Source: CAYSSJ01 sp964433675
GTDB lineage: Bacteria; Cloacimonadota; Cloacimonadia; Cloacimonadales; TCS61
NCBI GenBank assembly: GCA_964433675.1
Contig: CAYSSJ010000016.1
Span: 1-61,258, forward strand
DNA length: 61,258 bases
Direction of reading: 5' to 3'
Every line of letters starts with the position of its first letter. Within the stretch, counting starts at the first letter, position 1. Under the pieces are notes generated by a model. That model ran no database searches, was not told the DNA's origin, and saw nothing but the letters and a program-made list of their open reading frames with translations. Below are positions 46,902 through 55,802 of the stretch, in pieces. Position numbers and translations under genes: made by a program.

Positions 46902-47555
46902 ATGAAATGCTATTGTTACGAAACTGATTTAAAATTTGTTTTTTGTGCTGAAAAAGTAGAACCAGAATACGAAAAAAATCTACTACAAGCTTGGTTCCAT
47001 AAATCAGATACTTTATTTATTAAAGAATATCCAAAAGATTTGGAAAATGCTAACGAGGATAAAAAAAATCTATCAGCAAATTTTAGGAAATTAGCTCCTA
47101 CAATGTTCGAAGGAATTTTTGACTGGCAAATTTCATTACTCAATATTTCAGAGAAATTCTTAAAACACAATATCGAATGGTATGTAATTGGAAGTGTAAG
47201 TAAAATAATTCGGGGTGTTAAAATTGAACCACACGATATTGACATTATTGTTCACACAAAAGATTTCTATAAGGTAAAAAATATTTTCAAGGATAACATA
47301 ATTGAACCATTTGTAGATAACAAGAATAATTGGGTGGTTCGTTATTTTGGTCGGTTATGTGTAAACGGAGCAATGGTTGATATTGCCTCAGATATTAAAA
47401 TGAACAGCGAAAATAAGCATTACGATAAAATTAGTTGGAAAGACTATCAAATTCTAATATAACCACTTAGTAATCGTTATCAAATTGAAGTTGAACGAAA
47501 TAGACAAGATAGAATTAAAGCAATTGAAAATTTTCTTAAAACTCAAAAAAAATAA
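46902..47555 (+). pseudogene. MNT-type nucleotidyltransferase with in-frame stop (cassette 2)
   Basis: The frame codes for 186 residues to a TAA at 47460-47462. It then continues in the same frame for 30 codons (PLSNRYQIEVERNRQDRIKA...) to a second TAA at 47553-47555. The nucleotidyltransferase motifs are GS (G97-S98, in WYVIGSVSKIIRG) and DxD (D112, D114, in EPHDIDIIV). PLxxRYQIE...R plus a helix is the expected end of such proteins, so the first TAA looks like a nonsense mutation, unless it is read through. The shorter product may still fold. The partner (HEPN or AbiEi-like) usually seen with such enzymes is absent. Confidence 0.75.
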
Positions 47556-47575
47556 AATAAGAGCAATGATTAAAG

Positions 47576-47705
47576 TTTTTACAGCTAACAAACCACTCCA
47601 CAAGCCAGCTATATGCTCAGTTTTGTTTGATTCCTCTGAATCAAACAGCAGGTTTTTCTGAGTTTGTGATTGCTGAAGGCTCGTGGCAGTGGCAAACCAT
47701 TATAG
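47576..47705 (+). other. attC site of cassette 2
   Basis: TTTTTACAGCTAAC (47576-47589) is the exact reverse complement of the cassette's 5' end at 46851. The R' core is ATTATAG (47699-47705). Arms AACCACT/CCAC/AGCC pair with GGCT/GTGG/AGTGG around a long loop that contains its own hairpin (GTTTGATT/AATCAAAC). Confidence 0.85.
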
Positions 47706-47726
47706 GAAATTTTATATGGATTTATT

Positions 47727-48887
47727 ATGGCAAACGTAAAAGCACTTATTAAATCAGAATTACTCACATGGGCAAGAAAGTTAATGAATTTGCCTGTAGA
47801 AGAACTAGCAAAATACGTCGGAGTTAAAGAAGAAAGCATAATTGCATGGGAAAATGGTAATAAATTGCCCACAGTTCTTCAGTTAAGGAAAATCTCAAAA
47901 AAGCTAAACCTGCCCTTTGCAGTCTTTTATTTGGATAAGCCACCCGAAATTACTATCCCCAAAATAAAAGATTATAGATGTTTAGTAACAAAATCTAAAT
48001 CTAAATATTCTTCAAATTTGAACTTCGAGTTATTTGATGCTTTGGAAAAAAGAGAGATAATGCTTGAATTATATTCAGAATTACATTCTGAAATAAATGA
48101 ATTTAACTTTAAAATTAACTTAAAAAATTCTACTTCAGAAAACTCGAAAAATCTAAGAGAAATACTTGGTTTGACTATAAATGTTCAAACTGAATTTAAA
48201 GAAGCTAGAAAACTTTTTAATTTTTTACGAAATAGTTTTGAAAACTTAGGTATTCTTGTCATGCAAACTTCCTCAGTTTCAGTTGATGAAATGAGAGGAA
48301 TGGCTATAGCAAAATATCCCTTACCTATTGTTTTGGTAAATAGAAAAGATAGTTATTCTGCAAGAGCTTTTACATTAGTCCACGAACTTACACACTTGAT
48401 TTTACACACTAATAGTATTTGCGATATTTCACAATTTAAATTTATGTCAAATGGATACTCAAAAGATGAGGTGTTTTGTAATAAAATTGCTGGATTAACA
48501 TTGGTTCCCGAGAAATTCCTTGTAAATGATGACTTAGTTAAATCTAACAAAAGTTATGAATGGGATAATCGAGTTATTCTAGATTTATCTATAAAATTTA
48601 GTGTAAGTAAAGAAGTTATTTTAAGAAGATTACTTGATTTAAACTTAACAACTCAAAAATTCTACGAATCAAAGAGAGTTGAATACAATGAAGTGATTAG
48701 TAATAAAATGAGATCAAAAGGTTTTGTCCCCCCTACAACGGATGTGATTAGCAGATCAGGCAAATTATATTTGAGTACTGTAATTGATGCATATAACTCA
48801 AATATTATTAACGGCAACATATTGGCTGACTATATTGGGATAAGGTTAAAACATTTGAATAAACTTGTTGAGAGAGTAAGTAAATGA
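47727..48887 (+). CDS. XRE-ImmA family protein, antitoxin-like (cassette 3)
   Basis: A 386-residue protein. It has an N-terminal XRE helix-turn-helix (about 18-60; VEELAKYVGVKEESIIAWENGNKLP) and a C-terminal ImmA/IrrE metallopeptidase domain with the zinc motif HELTH (about residue 219-223) in AFTLVHELTHLIL. Proteins of this kind pair with DUF4411 genes as toxin-antitoxin systems, and that partner follows with an ATGA overlap. It probably represses the pair through its XRE domain. The low GC content is like its neighbours in the array. Confidence 0.9.
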   Translation: MANVKALIKSELLTWARKLMNLPVEELAKYVGVKEESIIAWENGNKLPTVLQLRKISKKLNLPFAVFYLDKPPEITIPKIKDYRCLVTKSKSKYSSNLNFELFDALEKREIMLELYSELHSEINEFNFKINLKNSTSENSKNLREILGLTINVQTEFKEARKLFNFLRNSFENLGILVMQTSSVSVDEMRGMAIAKYPLPIVLVNRKDSYSARAFTLVHELTHLILHTNSICDISQFKFMSNGYSKDEVFCNKIAGLTLVPEKFLVNDDLVKSNKSYEWDNRVILDLSIKFSVSKEVILRRLLDLNLTTQKFYESKRVEYNEVISNKMRSKGFVPPTTDVISRSGKLYLSTVIDAYNSNIINGNILADYIGIRLKHLNKLVERVSK

Positions 48888-49366
48888 GGGACATTTTTGG
48901 TTATCCTTATAAATATATTATAGATTCGAGTTCTTTGATTTTTTTAAAACTGACTTACCCTCGTGATATGTTTAAGCCTGTTTGGGATAAAATGACTGAT
49001 TTAATGCAAGTTCAGATTTTAGTATCATGTGAAGACGTATATGAGGAACTAAAAGTAAAAGATGATGAACTACTCTCTTGGGCAAGTAATTTCCATAGTA
49101 ATTTCTTACCTTTAACAAATGAAATACAGCTTCTAGCTAAAGAAATCTTAAAAACACATTCCAATATACTTGATCTAAAAAAAAGGAAATCAAGTGCTGA
49201 TCCTTTTGTAATTTCAACAGCCATACATTATCAATGTTCAGTTGTTACTCAAGAAAAACCAAGTGGTGGTCACCACAAGTCTAAAATTCCCGATGTGTGT
49301 AAGTTTTATAATGTTGATTGTTTTAATTTATTGGAACTACTTGATAATGAAGGTTTTAAGATATAA
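48884..49366 (+). CDS. DUF4411 (PIN-like) putative toxin (cassette 3)
   Basis: A 160-residue protein of the DUF4411 family, related to PIN ribonucleases. It has YIIDSSSLIFLKLTYP with the first acidic residue near 13, an acidic middle helix region (EDVYEELKVKDDE) and SSADPFVISTAIHYQCSVVTQE with Asp about residue 106. It overlaps the XRE-ImmA gene by 4 bp, the standard arrangement of this two-gene system, and is the likely toxin (RNA cleavage, inferred). The stop abuts the attC site. Confidence 0.88.
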   Translation: MRDIFGYPYKYIIDSSSLIFLKLTYPRDMFKPVWDKMTDLMQVQILVSCEDVYEELKVKDDELLSWASNFHSNFLPLTNEIQLLAKEILKTHSNILDLKKRKSSADPFVISTAIHYQCSVVTQEKPSGGHHKSKIPDVCKFYNVDCFNLLELLDNEGFKI

Positions 49367-49429
49367 ATTTTCCTATAACTCTGCACCAAGTTTTCGCGAG
49401 CTCAAACTTGCGTGCAGTTCCCATTAGCT
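49367..49429 (+). other. attC site of cassette 3
   Basis: CTATAAC (49373-49379) complements the cassette start TTATAGG at 47700. Arms AACTCTGCACCAAGTTT and AAACTTGCGTGCAGTT pair over a short loop with extrahelical bases, the classic attC shape. The R' core is ATTAGCT (49423-49429). Confidence 0.88.
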
Positions 49430-49451
49430 GCGTTATAATGGAGGATTAAAT

Positions 49452-50441
49452 ATGATAAATCATCAAAAAGAAATTGCGGAGATTATTAACAAGCATCTTG
49501 AGAATAGCCCTTTTAAAAACTTAATAAAAGTCAGTGAAGAACATATTCACTATAATGACGAAGAAAAAAATATAAATTGGGAGATTAGTATAACTGGTCA
49601 GCCATTTAAATATCAAATTGGATTTAATGACAAACTTGCTGATCTTCTAACAAAAAAACTAACAAAAAACCGACTATATGATTATGGAACTTTCTATCAT
49701 TTTAAGAATTATGATCGAGCTTTTCAAATTATCAAAGACAAAGAAATCCAATTAACAGCTCTAAATTCTCATATCACAAACGATTCAGCTGAATATTCAG
49801 AATTTATTCGTCGATATAGTCACGATCCAGTTTTTGATAATGATTTCATTAAAACTGCAAGAGAAAATGTATTTATTTTCTGTTTCACAAAACACTTTAG
49901 AAATGAAAGGTTTTGGAATGAATATGCAAAAAATAATTCAGGATTGTGTATTGGATTTAAATTTGAAGAAATTGATGAAAATAAAACAGATTTATTTTCG
50001 CTTGTGGATGTAATTTATGATGATGGTTATAATTTTGATTTCATAAATGATATTCAAAGAGAACTACTTCATCAATTTGATAAATACTTATTAATCGGTG
50101 GATTAAATAGGTTTGCAAAGTATTATAAGAGAAAAAGATATTCTTGGGAATCTGAAACACGATTGATATTTGACTTCAATGAGAACAACAAACTACAAAA
50201 ATTACTAAATAGTGATTCCATTCTTGGTGGTGGTAAAATGCCTAAGTTAGATCTAACAAATTACCTTCAAATTAATCAAGAAGGCAATAGACGGTTTGTA
50301 AAAATAAAATTTAACAATTCTTTTTTTAAATTAAAGGTTACAGAATTAATTATGGGTTCAAAAGTGACCTCAACTCAAACTGATGAATTAACTAAATTAG
50401 TCGATGATGATGTTCATTTATGGCAGATAAAATCAGACTAA
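49452..50441 (+). CDS. DUF2971 family protein (cassette 4)
   Basis: A 329-residue soluble protein of the DUF2971 family: LYDYGTFYHFKNYDRAFQIIKDKEIQLTALN, then the conserved FCFTKHFRNERFWNEYAKNNSGLCIGFKF (about residues 139-175) and KRKRYSWESETRLIF (about 218-232). The role is unknown; related proteins are frequent in genomic islands and some defence contexts. The ribosome site is GGAGG. Codon use is very AT-rich, as in the adjoining cassettes. Confidence 0.82.
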   Translation: MINHQKEIAEIINKHLENSPFKNLIKVSEEHIHYNDEEKNINWEISITGQPFKYQIGFNDKLADLLTKKLTKNRLYDYGTFYHFKNYDRAFQIIKDKEIQLTALNSHITNDSAEYSEFIRRYSHDPVFDNDFIKTARENVFIFCFTKHFRNERFWNEYAKNNSGLCIGFKFEEIDENKTDLFSLVDVIYDDGYNFDFINDIQRELLHQFDKYLLIGGLNRFAKYYKRKRYSWESETRLIFDFNENNKLQKLLNSDSILGGGKMPKLDLTNYLQINQEGNRRFVKIKFNNSFFKLKVTELIMGSKVTSTQTDELTKLVDDDVHLWQIKSD

Positions 50442-50460
50442 GTAGGGTAATGATGATAAA

Positions 50461-50589
50461 TGCAGCTAACAAGCGTTTCAGCGGGTTATGTTATCAGTCT
50501 ATTTCGTCTGAACCTTACGGTTCAAACTTTGGTTGGTTCGTTTCCTGGCGTGATCGTTCCGATTCCGCCGCATGCGCAAAACATTATAA
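50461..50589 (+). other. attC site of cassette 4
   Basis: TGCAGCTAAC (50461-50470) complements the cassette start TTAGCTGC at 49424. The R' core is ATTATAA (50583-50589). Inner arms of the type GCG...GCGG and CCGC...GCGC pair imperfectly. At about 129 bp it is among the longest sites in the array, and its large loop contains a hairpin (GAACC/GGTTC). Confidence 0.8.
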
Positions 50590-50623
50590 GAAATGAAATA
50601 TTTTGGAAGTAGGAGAAAAAATT

Positions 50624-51805
50624 ATGATCAAATCTAAACCAATTCAATTAATAATGTTGATTACTATTTTTTCAGTTAACCTTTTTGCTAATAATCAAGA
50701 GAAAAATCGTAACCCAAACTTTGACTTTTCAGGGATTTACGAATTATGGGAAATTTCTGATATTCTGAAGCAAGATGAAAAACCAACCCAAAAACAATTG
50801 GAAAATTTAATAGAAACTCCCGGATATGAAACAGTAATTAAAAGAGAAATTAGTCTGGGAACTTTTTGTGAATTACTAACTTTATCATTTATGCCTTCTA
50901 AATCTCAAGAACTTCAAGAAATTCACAACGACAAAGAATATTCTCAACGAAAAAAAATGATGCTGAATGCTTTTATAAAATCCGATAGTTTAAGAGATCA
51001 AATTAAAATCAAAATGGATGAATTAAAAGTTTTCCCTTTTACTGAAAAGGCGACAACAGAAGCATTAAAATATTTACCTGAAAGTTCGGTTGAACAATTT
51101 CCTCCAGTATCATTTATTATTTGGGGTCTAAATTCTCGAGGATATGATCCGATTATTATGGCAATGATGGATTTGTTTATGATTGAAGATTTAATAACTC
51201 CGAATATTTTACAATATTTACAGCAAAATGGATTTACAAAAAACAGGATACTTGTTCTTGGAATGGGGCATGAATTTTTCCATTTCTATCGTGACAAAAA
51301 ATTAGAATTTGATTTTCCGAATAGAGAAAGTGATGATTTCGATATTATATGGACTATAAATCAGATTGAAAATGAAGGTATTGCAGAACAAATTGATTGC
51401 CAGCAACTTTTTTATGATAATGGGATTTTAGCAAAGACTAAAATTGCTGACTTTCATCAAGAAGAACAAAAGGAACAACCTATTCTTATAAATAAATTGG
51501 ATAGTCTATTTATTGAAATTCAGGAAAACCCAGAAAACACAAAGGAATTGGGAAAAAATATCAGAAATTTAATTCCAAGATCAGGTCATCCTACAGGATA
51601 TTATATGACAAATCTTATATTAAAGCATTTGGGCAAAGAATCGTTAATCAATGTTGTTCGAAATCCGTTTCAATTTTTTATATTATATAACGAATCTGCA
51701 AAAAAAGACGATAAGGCTATTGTGTTTTCAGATAAATCAATAGAGTTAATTATACAACTTGAAAGAAAGTATTCTAAAGTTGTTAAAAAGAGCTTAAAGA
51801 AATGA
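50624..51805 (+). CDS. DUF5700 putative zinc protease, secreted (cassette 5)
   Basis: A 393-residue protein. A signal peptide (MIKSKPIQLIMLITIFSVNLFA) directs it out of the cytoplasm. The zinc-protease motif HExxH is present as H216-E-F-F-H220 (GMGHEFFHFYRDK), with a later Glu in NEGIAEQIDCQQL as possible third ligand. It matches the layout of DUF5700 putative Zn-dependent proteases. ATG 50624 with AGGAGA upstream is preferred over a TTG at 50603. The substrate is unknown. It is an unusual secreted cargo amid cytoplasmic cassette proteins. Confidence 0.78.
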   Translation: MIKSKPIQLIMLITIFSVNLFANNQEKNRNPNFDFSGIYELWEISDILKQDEKPTQKQLENLIETPGYETVIKREISLGTFCELLTLSFMPSKSQELQEIHNDKEYSQRKKMMLNAFIKSDSLRDQIKIKMDELKVFPFTEKATTEALKYLPESSVEQFPPVSFIIWGLNSRGYDPIIMAMMDLFMIEDLITPNILQYLQQNGFTKNRILVLGMGHEFFHFYRDKKLEFDFPNRESDDFDIIWTINQIENEGIAEQIDCQQLFYDNGILAKTKIADFHQEEQKEQPILINKLDSLFIEIQENPENTKELGKNIRNLIPRSGHPTGYYMTNLILKHLGKESLINVVRNPFQFFILYNESAKKDDKAIVFSDKSIELIIQLERKYSKVVKKSLKK

Positions 51806-51812
51806 TAAATTA

Positions 51813-51886
51813 ATTCTTATAACATAAGCACCCACATTCAGATTGAAAGAAAAACAAGTAGAACGTGGCGTGCTCGACCATTAGCT
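51813..51886 (+). other. attC site of cassette 5
   Basis: TTCTTATAAC (51814-51823) complements the cassette start TTATAAGAA at 50584. Arms AAGCACCCAC and GTGGCGTGCT pair with one extrahelical base. The R' core is ATTAGCT (51880-51886). Confidence 0.85.
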
Positions 51887-51904
51887 AATTATTAAGGATG
51901 ATTT

Positions 51905-53830
51905 ATGAGTGAAAGTTACAATTTAGGTTATTTTTTGAAGAAAGAATATGTACAAAAAGGCTTTGATCTTCTTGAAAAGCAAATTAATGAACAAAGTCAT
52001 ACTTTCAAAACTATAGAGCTTGAAATTTACAGAAGAGAAGAGTATTTGAAAACATTTGATATTAACAACTATTATGATAGATTGATAAAAGCTGACACAT
52101 TTTACAATTATCCAAAACTATTCTATAATAATAATTATAACATCCCTAAGAGTAATCTAGGAGTCAGAAAGTTTAATTTTACTTCTTTCAACCTTCTATT
52201 GTTATATTATTCAATTGGTTTTTATATTAAGGATATTATAAATTTATCAAACCATGAAATCGAGAGCCATAAAAAACATAAAAATAAAGTTTTCACATAT
52301 TATGGCGGTCTGATTGACTTAGAAAATTCTAAGAGTAGTAATATATATTATCATTCTGATTATAAAGCTTTTTTAAAAGGTATAAACAAAACAGCAAATA
52401 AATATTTTTCGGATGGTAATAAAGTAGTAGTAATCAAATTGGATATTCAAGACTTTTTCCACAATGTTGACCATAAAATATTGATTGATGTTATTGAGAA
52501 ATACAGTCTACCATCTTCAAGAGAAAGCAAGTCGTTTAATTCTGAATCTCAAGAGTCAATTTTGCAACTTTTAAATTTCATGGTTAATGATAATAAGGGA
52601 TTACCTTTATCCGCTAACAATATCATTTCGAATTTTATTAGTCATTTATATCTCTATAATCTAGATAACTATATAATCGAAAAAATAATTAATAGGGAAA
52701 ACTACTCTTATTTCAGATATGTTGATGATTTCTATATTATTTGCTATCAAGATAAAAAAGTATCAAATACTGATATCGGAGAATTGATATTTCGAATTTG
52801 TATTTCTATTTCTGATTATTTGCTAAGTAATTTAGATTTAAAAATCAACAATTTAAAATCAAAAAGATTCATTATTGAGAGCGAAGATGATTTAGATGAG
52901 TTTATTTCTAATGGAAGATATTTTAGTTTTCTGGATTGTGAACTTGAATATGAAAATGAAAAGCTAGAGGATAATTTAAACAAGATTTTAGCGATTATTG
53001 AAAGCATAAAGTATGAGTTCCAAGAAAAGGGAGAAACATCATTAGAAAATGAAGAAAGTAATATATTAAAAGAAATATTTCTTACTTCAGTTAAAAATAA
53101 CTCCATGAATAATTATTTGGAATCAAAAGATTCTCAAGATAAATTAGAAGAAGCTTTTAAGAATTGGAACTTTTTATTAACATATAAAAACATTAAATCA
53201 TTTATGTACTTCATAGGTAAATCTAGAAGTACATTTAAACAATTAGAAGATTTTCTTTGTGATAATTTTGAAACTGTTGTAAATAAAACGCAACTCCTGA
53301 ATTTATTAGAAAAGGTTATATTGCATGAAAATTATAATAACAGTTTAGACGATAAAATAAAATCGATTAGTGATTCAAATTTGGTATACTACTATATAAT
53401 TAGACGATTAATTCTTCCAAAAAAAGATTTGATGTCGCCAGATTTACCAATTGACGCTGATTTCTTAGTACATAATAGTTCACTAATGCAGCAAATCAAA
53501 ATGATGACACTCGCTGAGAGAAATAAGAATTACAATTTAGCTTTTAACCATTTACTGAATTGTTTCCATTTCTATTGTTTCTGTAAATTTACACCAAGTG
53601 GTGAGTTAAAGAAATTTGATAGAAATGAAGTAGTGAAGTGTCTACAGAATATAATTTCATTGTCAGATTTGAGTTTTATCATTTCATTTTTTGATCGGAG
53701 AAATAAAAATAGTATTTCACATCCTGGTGAGGGAGTTTTAATTAATTGGGTCGTTGATGATAATGAATATTATAGATATAAAGATAAAACTAAAGAACTA
53801 ATTGAGAATATTAAAAAAAGAAGTAGCTAA
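51905..53830 (+). CDS. reverse transcriptase with possible HEPN tail, AbiA-like (cassette 6)
   Basis: A 641-residue protein. Polymerase motifs are KLDIQDFFHNVDH (about 178-190, first catalytic Asp), GLPLSANNIISNF (about 232) and FRYVDDFYIIC with YVDD at 272-275. No maturase or group II X domain is seen, nor an adjacent msr/msd, so it is neither a group II intron protein nor an evident retron. Residues about 340-560 are helical. Near the end RNKNSISH (R599 to H606) fits the HEPN RNase Rx4-6H motif. RT plus a helical region plus HEPN recalls AbiA-type abortive-infection proteins (an unknown-group, defence-associated RT). The subfamily is provisional. Confidence 0.8.
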   Translation: MSESYNLGYFLKKEYVQKGFDLLEKQINEQSHTFKTIELEIYRREEYLKTFDINNYYDRLIKADTFYNYPKLFYNNNYNIPKSNLGVRKFNFTSFNLLLLYYSIGFYIKDIINLSNHEIESHKKHKNKVFTYYGGLIDLENSKSSNIYYHSDYKAFLKGINKTANKYFSDGNKVVVIKLDIQDFFHNVDHKILIDVIEKYSLPSSRESKSFNSESQESILQLLNFMVNDNKGLPLSANNIISNFISHLYLYNLDNYIIEKIINRENYSYFRYVDDFYIICYQDKKVSNTDIGELIFRICISISDYLLSNLDLKINNLKSKRFIIESEDDLDEFISNGRYFSFLDCELEYENEKLEDNLNKILAIIESIKYEFQEKGETSLENEESNILKEIFLTSVKNNSMNNYLESKDSQDKLEEAFKNWNFLLTYKNIKSFMYFIGKSRSTFKQLEDFLCDNFETVVNKTQLLNLLEKVILHENYNNSLDDKIKSISDSNLVYYYIIRRLILPKKDLMSPDLPIDADFLVHNSSLMQQIKMMTLAERNKNYNLAFNHLLNCFHFYCFCKFTPSGELKKFDRNEVVKCLQNIISLSDLSFIISFFDRRNKNSISHPGEGVLINWVVDDNEYYRYKDKTKELIENIKKRSS

Positions 53831-53862
53831 CAAGCGCGACTTCGGGCTGAAGAAAGTTATCA
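53825..53862 (+). other. shortened attC remnant after the reverse transcriptase
   Basis: AGCTAAC (53825-53831) complements the start of the RT cassette (51881), and a GTTATCA core stands at 53856-53862. Only 38 bp separate the ends and the arms are mostly missing; a small CTTC/GAAG hairpin remains. It overlaps the RT stop codon. The site is probably defective. Confidence 0.6.
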
Positions 53863-53865
53863 AGC

Positions 53866-54309
53866 ATGAAAGTAAGATCAAATAAGCAAAAAACAGCAAT
53901 TCCAACACATTTAATCGCACCTTGCGGAATGAACTGCCGTCTTTGCTTGGGTTACCTTCGAGATAAAAATACATGTCCGGGCTGCCGAGTAATCGAAAAA
54001 CAAGATAGTAATAAATCAGAATACCGTAAGAGATGCAGAATTAAAAATTGTGAACAAATTTCAAGTGGTACAATCAAGTATTGTTCCGACAGTTGTAGCA
54101 AATTTCCTTGTGCCAGGTTGAAACAATTGGATAAGCGTTATAGATCAAAGTATGGAATGAGCATGATAGACAATCTCAAAATCATAAATGGATTTGGGAT
54201 CAGGCATTTCATTCAGAAAGAAAAAGAGAAATGGCTCTGTCCTGAATGTGGTGAGATGATTTGTGTTCATAGACCGGTATGCCTTTCTTGTGGATATAAA
54301 TGGCATTAA
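53866..54309 (+). CDS. DUF3795 cysteine-rich protein (cassette 7)
   Basis: A 147-residue Cys-rich protein of the DUF3795 type: IAPCGMNCRLCLGYLRDKNTCPGCR, then CRIKNCEQ and CSDSCSKFPCARLKQLDKRYRSKYG. It ends in a zinc-ribbon-like CPECGEM...CLSCGYKWH. It starts 9 bp after the core of the shortened attC, with no clear ribosome site, so translation may depend on upstream coupling. No closing attC was found before 54381. The function is unknown; metal or cluster binding is likely. Confidence 0.82.
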   Translation: MKVRSNKQKTAIPTHLIAPCGMNCRLCLGYLRDKNTCPGCRVIEKQDSNKSEYRKRCRIKNCEQISSGTIKYCSDSCSKFPCARLKQLDKRYRSKYGMSMIDNLKIINGFGIRHFIQKEKEKWLCPECGEMICVHRPVCLSCGYKWH

Positions 54310-54380
54310 AGTTAAAACAGCATAAACCGTTTCCATCTCTAACTCTACTACCTAAAAAAATACCGCCACCTAAATCTAAG

Positions 54381-54406
54381 GCGCCGAGATCACTTCCGGG
54401 ACTGTT
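54381..54406 (+). terminator. repeat-family hairpin, degenerate copy 1
   Basis: GCGCCGAGATCACTTCCGGGAC matches the GGTCCCGAGATCACTCCCGGGAC element found at 57143 and 61071, with an altered left arm. It lies 72 bp downstream of the DUF3795 gene. No T-tract follows. Confidence 0.55.
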
Positions 54407-54656
54407 AAATGGAGAAAAAAGATGACGGAATTTTATTGTTTGGAAAATTTTGTTCAGGTTGTCAATATGAGCAACCTATATAAGGAAATAAAAAGGAGAA
54501 AAGATGATTAAGTTAAACAACAGTAAACATTTAACAGTTAACAAACAGCAAAGATTAGGTAGTCATGAAGAGCAACCTTTGCTTTTTTCATTAGTACAGC
54601 TAATCTTAAGTTCACCCAAAAGAGAGAAGAACAGCAAAACAGAAAGGTCCATACTA

Positions 54657-55700
54657 ATGAATGCGTATATCTTTAGGACAATCCTCATCGTTACGCTTTT
54701 TGTGTCACTGATTCCAAAGGCGGATGCCTGTACCCGTTTTCTTTACGAGACAGGTACGAAGACATATATCGTTTGCCGAAGCATGGATTGGGCCGAGGAT
54801 CCGGGTTCCGATCTCTGGGCTTTTCCCCGGGGGATGGCCCGCGATGGCGGCGCCGGTCCAGAATCTATCAAGTGGAACTCCAAATATGGATCGATTGTGA
54901 CGGCGTTTTACAATATTGGTACTTGCGATGGGATGAATGAGGCTGGTCTCGTTGCCAACGCCCTGTATCTCGCTGAGGCTGATTACGGTAATGCGGATGC
55001 TTCCGGCCGGCCACTGCTTTCCGTCGGAGCGTGGGCACAGTATGCGCTCGACAACTACGCTACAGTTGCCGAGGCGGTGGACGCGCTCCGGAAGGAGCCG
55101 TTTGCCATTGTCGCCCCGGAGTTGCCGAATGGCCGGAAAACGGGGGCGCACCTTGCCTTATCCGACACCTCAGGTGACAACGCCATATTTGAATACATCG
55201 ATGGCCAGCTTGTGATTCATCACGATCGAAGTTACACAGTGATGTGTAACTCCCCTGTCTTTGAAGATCAGCTTGCCATCAATACGTATTGGAACGAAGT
55301 CGGGGGTGTGAAGTTCTTGCCTGGCACACATCGCTCCTCCGACCGTTTTGCTCGCATGAGCTGGAATTTGAATGCGGCGCCGAAAGAGTCTGACTCTCGC
55401 ATGGCGGCGGCAACTGCCCTCTCGTTGATTCGGACCATCTCTGTCCCTCTTGGGCTCGCCGATCCCGAAAAACCCAACATCGCCGCCACAATATGGAGAA
55501 CGATGGCTGATACCCACGCCCGACGTTATTACTTTGAATCATCATTCAATCCCGCCATCTTCTGGGTAGATATTGACAAGCTGAATCTTGCACCAGGTTC
55601 GAAGCCAAGCAAGTTGAACCTCAGTAGCCACCCAACCTACGCAGGTGAAGTATCCGACAAATTCGTTCCCGCGGAGCCTTTTAAGTTTCTTGCCCATTGA
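54657..55700 (+). CDS. choloylglycine-hydrolase-family (linear amide C-N hydrolase) enzyme
   Basis: A 347-residue Ntn hydrolase with a signal peptide (MNAYIFRTILIVTLFVSLIPKADA) directly followed by the nucleophile Cys25 (ACTRFLYETG), exposed after cleavage. CRSMDW (Arg/Asp), NALYLAEADYG, MCNSPVFEDQ (Asn) and late MADTHARRYYFESSFNP complete the active-site set. It cleaves linear amides such as bile-salt or penicillin-type bonds; the true substrate is unknown. A frame from 54504 adds 51 AT-rich residues of no homology. The GC content of this gene is far above its neighbours, a sign of transfer. It is closed by an attC at 55721-55790. Confidence 0.85.
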   Translation: MNAYIFRTILIVTLFVSLIPKADACTRFLYETGTKTYIVCRSMDWAEDPGSDLWAFPRGMARDGGAGPESIKWNSKYGSIVTAFYNIGTCDGMNEAGLVANALYLAEADYGNADASGRPLLSVGAWAQYALDNYATVAEAVDALRKEPFAIVAPELPNGRKTGAHLALSDTSGDNAIFEYIDGQLVIHHDRSYTVMCNSPVFEDQLAINTYWNEVGGVKFLPGTHRSSDRFARMSWNLNAAPKESDSRMAAATALSLIRTISVPLGLADPEKPNIAATIWRTMADTHARRYYFESSFNPAIFWVDIDKLNLAPGSKPSKLNLSSHPTYAGEVSDKFVPAEPFKFLAH

Positions 55701-55720
55701 GGCCTATTAAGAATAGGACC

Positions 55721-55790
55721 AGCGAACCAGAGGGTCGTGCTTACTGAGAACCCGTAACGGGTTCACGCCAGCACACCCTATACGTTAGGC
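55721..55790 (+). other. attC site after the C-N hydrolase gene
   Basis: Arms AGGGTCGTGCT (55731-55741) and AGCACACCCT (55770-55779) pair with one extrahelical base, and an inner GAACCCGT/ACGGGTTC hairpin fills the loop. It ends in the classic core GTTAGGC (55784-55790). The R'' end (AGCGAAC) does not match the usual RYYYAAC exactly. Confidence 0.8.
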
Positions 55791-55802
55791 GGGAGGAAGT
55801 AA

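Noticed and set aside
51905..53830. Retron or group II intron reverse transcriptase
   Set aside because: No msr/msd-like inverted repeats are seen upstream, no maturase domain, and no intron RNA structure. The gene is bounded by cassette junctions.
54588..54616. ATTAGTACAGCTAAT as another attC junction before the C-N hydrolase
   Set aside because: It is a short palindrome without paired inner arms, and its sequence does not complement the R'' end of the site at 55721.
54504..54656. 51-residue N-terminal extension of the C-N hydrolase
   Set aside because: It has a good ribosome site, but the extension is AT-rich, shows no family similarity, and would bury the signal peptide that exposes the nucleophile Cys.
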